Shown: piece after piece, positions 5,791-6,156 of the stretch | Numbering within the stretch: the stretch's first letter is position 1 | Layout of the letters: the number at the start of each line of letters is the position of its first letter | NCBI GenBank assembly: GCA_031286245.1 | Contig: JAITUO010000215.1 | Span: forward strand, 1-6,156 | DNA: 6,156 bases | Source: Coriobacteriales bacterium | GTDB lineage: Bacteria > Actinomycetota > Coriobacteriia > Coriobacteriales > UBA8131 | Direction: 5' to 3' | Notes under the pieces: model-generated | The model's database searches: none | What the model was told of the DNA's origin: nothing | Seen by the model: only the letters and a program-made list of their open reading frames with translations | Position numbers and translations under genes: made by a program

Positions 5791-6156
5791 GTGACTGCTG
5801 GCAATGCCAATGAGACAGACAAAAATGAAGTAAATGAATCCGCTTACTTGCGTCACAACGGTCGCCCGATCATCAACATAATTTCGGACAGCATCGGCGA
5901 TAGTGCAGCAATCATGGCGGTCGCTGCTGCCAGTCAATTCTCTGACGGTAACTGCATCATCAACCGTTTACCCAAGGTCAGCTCGCTCGAACAAATGAAA
6001 CCTTTCATCGAAGCCCACTTGGACGATGATGCCGGGGATATGATCTTATTCCATACGATTGCTGATGAACATCTGCGTGCAGAGTTGGATGATTATCTGA
6101 TGGATAAACACGTCGCTTCAGTCGACCTGATCGGTCCAGCCATTGATGCCATCGCC
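5791..6156 (+). CDS. Kinase-pyrophosphorylase of the PpsR/PDRP family (PPDK or PEP synthase regulator), N-terminal 122 residues, cut by the window end
   Basis: PpsR/PDRP proteins (DUF299) are bifunctional regulators. They inactivate pyruvate phosphate dikinase or PEP synthase by ADP-dependent phosphorylation of a threonine, and reactivate it by phosphate-dependent dephosphorylation that releases pyrophosphate. The visible part shows the family's N-terminal pattern: PIINIISDSIGDSAAIMAVA (26-45), ASQF (47-50), an LP...EQM...I segment (60-73) and DLIGPAIDAIA (112-122). The ATP/ADP-binding P-loop lies in the C-terminal half, beyond the window. In-frame TAA at 5788-5790 directly precedes the GTG at 5791, making it the most upstream possible start, with GGAG at 5776-5779 as ribosome binding site. 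About 24 polar residues precede the conserved domain, longer than typical homologues as I recall them; TTG at 5848 is a shorter alternative. In Gram-positive bacteria the partner is usually PPDK, so ppdK may lie downstream. The target enzyme cannot be settled from this fragment, so no symbol is assigned. Confidence 0.88.
   Translation, partial: MTAGNANETDKNEVNESAYLRHNGRPIINIISDSIGDSAAIMAVAAASQFSDGNCIINRLPKVSSLEQMKPFIEAHLDDDAGDMILFHTIADEHLRAELDDYLMDKHVASVDLIGPAIDAIA

Overview
The window is one co-oriented (+ strand) stretch of core translation and protein-export genes, probably a single operon. The order is: tail of a probable khpA (KH-domain RNA-binding protein), rimM, a trmD-lepB fusion, a glyQ-glyS fusion, and the first 122 codons of a PpsR/PDRP-type kinase-pyrophosphorylase. 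I see no RNA genes, mobile elements, CRISPR arrays or convincing terminators. The gene order and moderate base composition suggest an actinobacterium of the class Coriobacteriia (Cryptobacterium, Atopobium or Eggerthella relatives). This is from memory of gene order, not a search, so it is a moderate-confidence guess.

Layout. 1-24 encodes a C-terminal peptide ending VDVEIIS, typical of KhpA. 25-101 is a short spacer. 102-662 is RimM, the 16S/30S maturation factor. Its stop overlaps the ATG of the next gene (659-2443) in an ATGA junction. That 594-residue product carries a complete TrmD tRNA (m1G37) methyltransferase (about residues 1-245), a linker with a 7-residue EPVVEAA-type repeat, a lysine tract, one transmembrane helix and a complete type I signal peptidase (LepB). 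After a 69-base spacer with a strong ribosome binding site comes a 1058-residue glycyl-tRNA synthetase (2513-5689). In it the alpha (GlyQ) and beta (GlyS) chains are joined by an Ala/Thr/Ser-rich linker of about 80 residues. A 101-base spacer with three tandem 14-base repeats leads to the GTG start (5791) of the PpsR/PDRP-family gene, which runs off the window.

How they work together. RimM, TrmD and glycyl-tRNA synthetase serve ribosome assembly, tRNA modification and tRNA charging. LepB removes signal peptides from exported proteins. The PpsR/PDRP family switches pyruvate phosphate dikinase or PEP synthase on and off by ADP-dependent phosphorylation and phosphate-dependent dephosphorylation.

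No new type of system is evident. The most notable feature is that two neighbouring gene pairs are each fused in frame through low-complexity linkers. One fusion would attach a cytosolic tRNA methyltransferase to the inner face of the membrane through the signal peptidase's own anchor. Both fusions look intact, with family motifs conserved on both sides of each junction.
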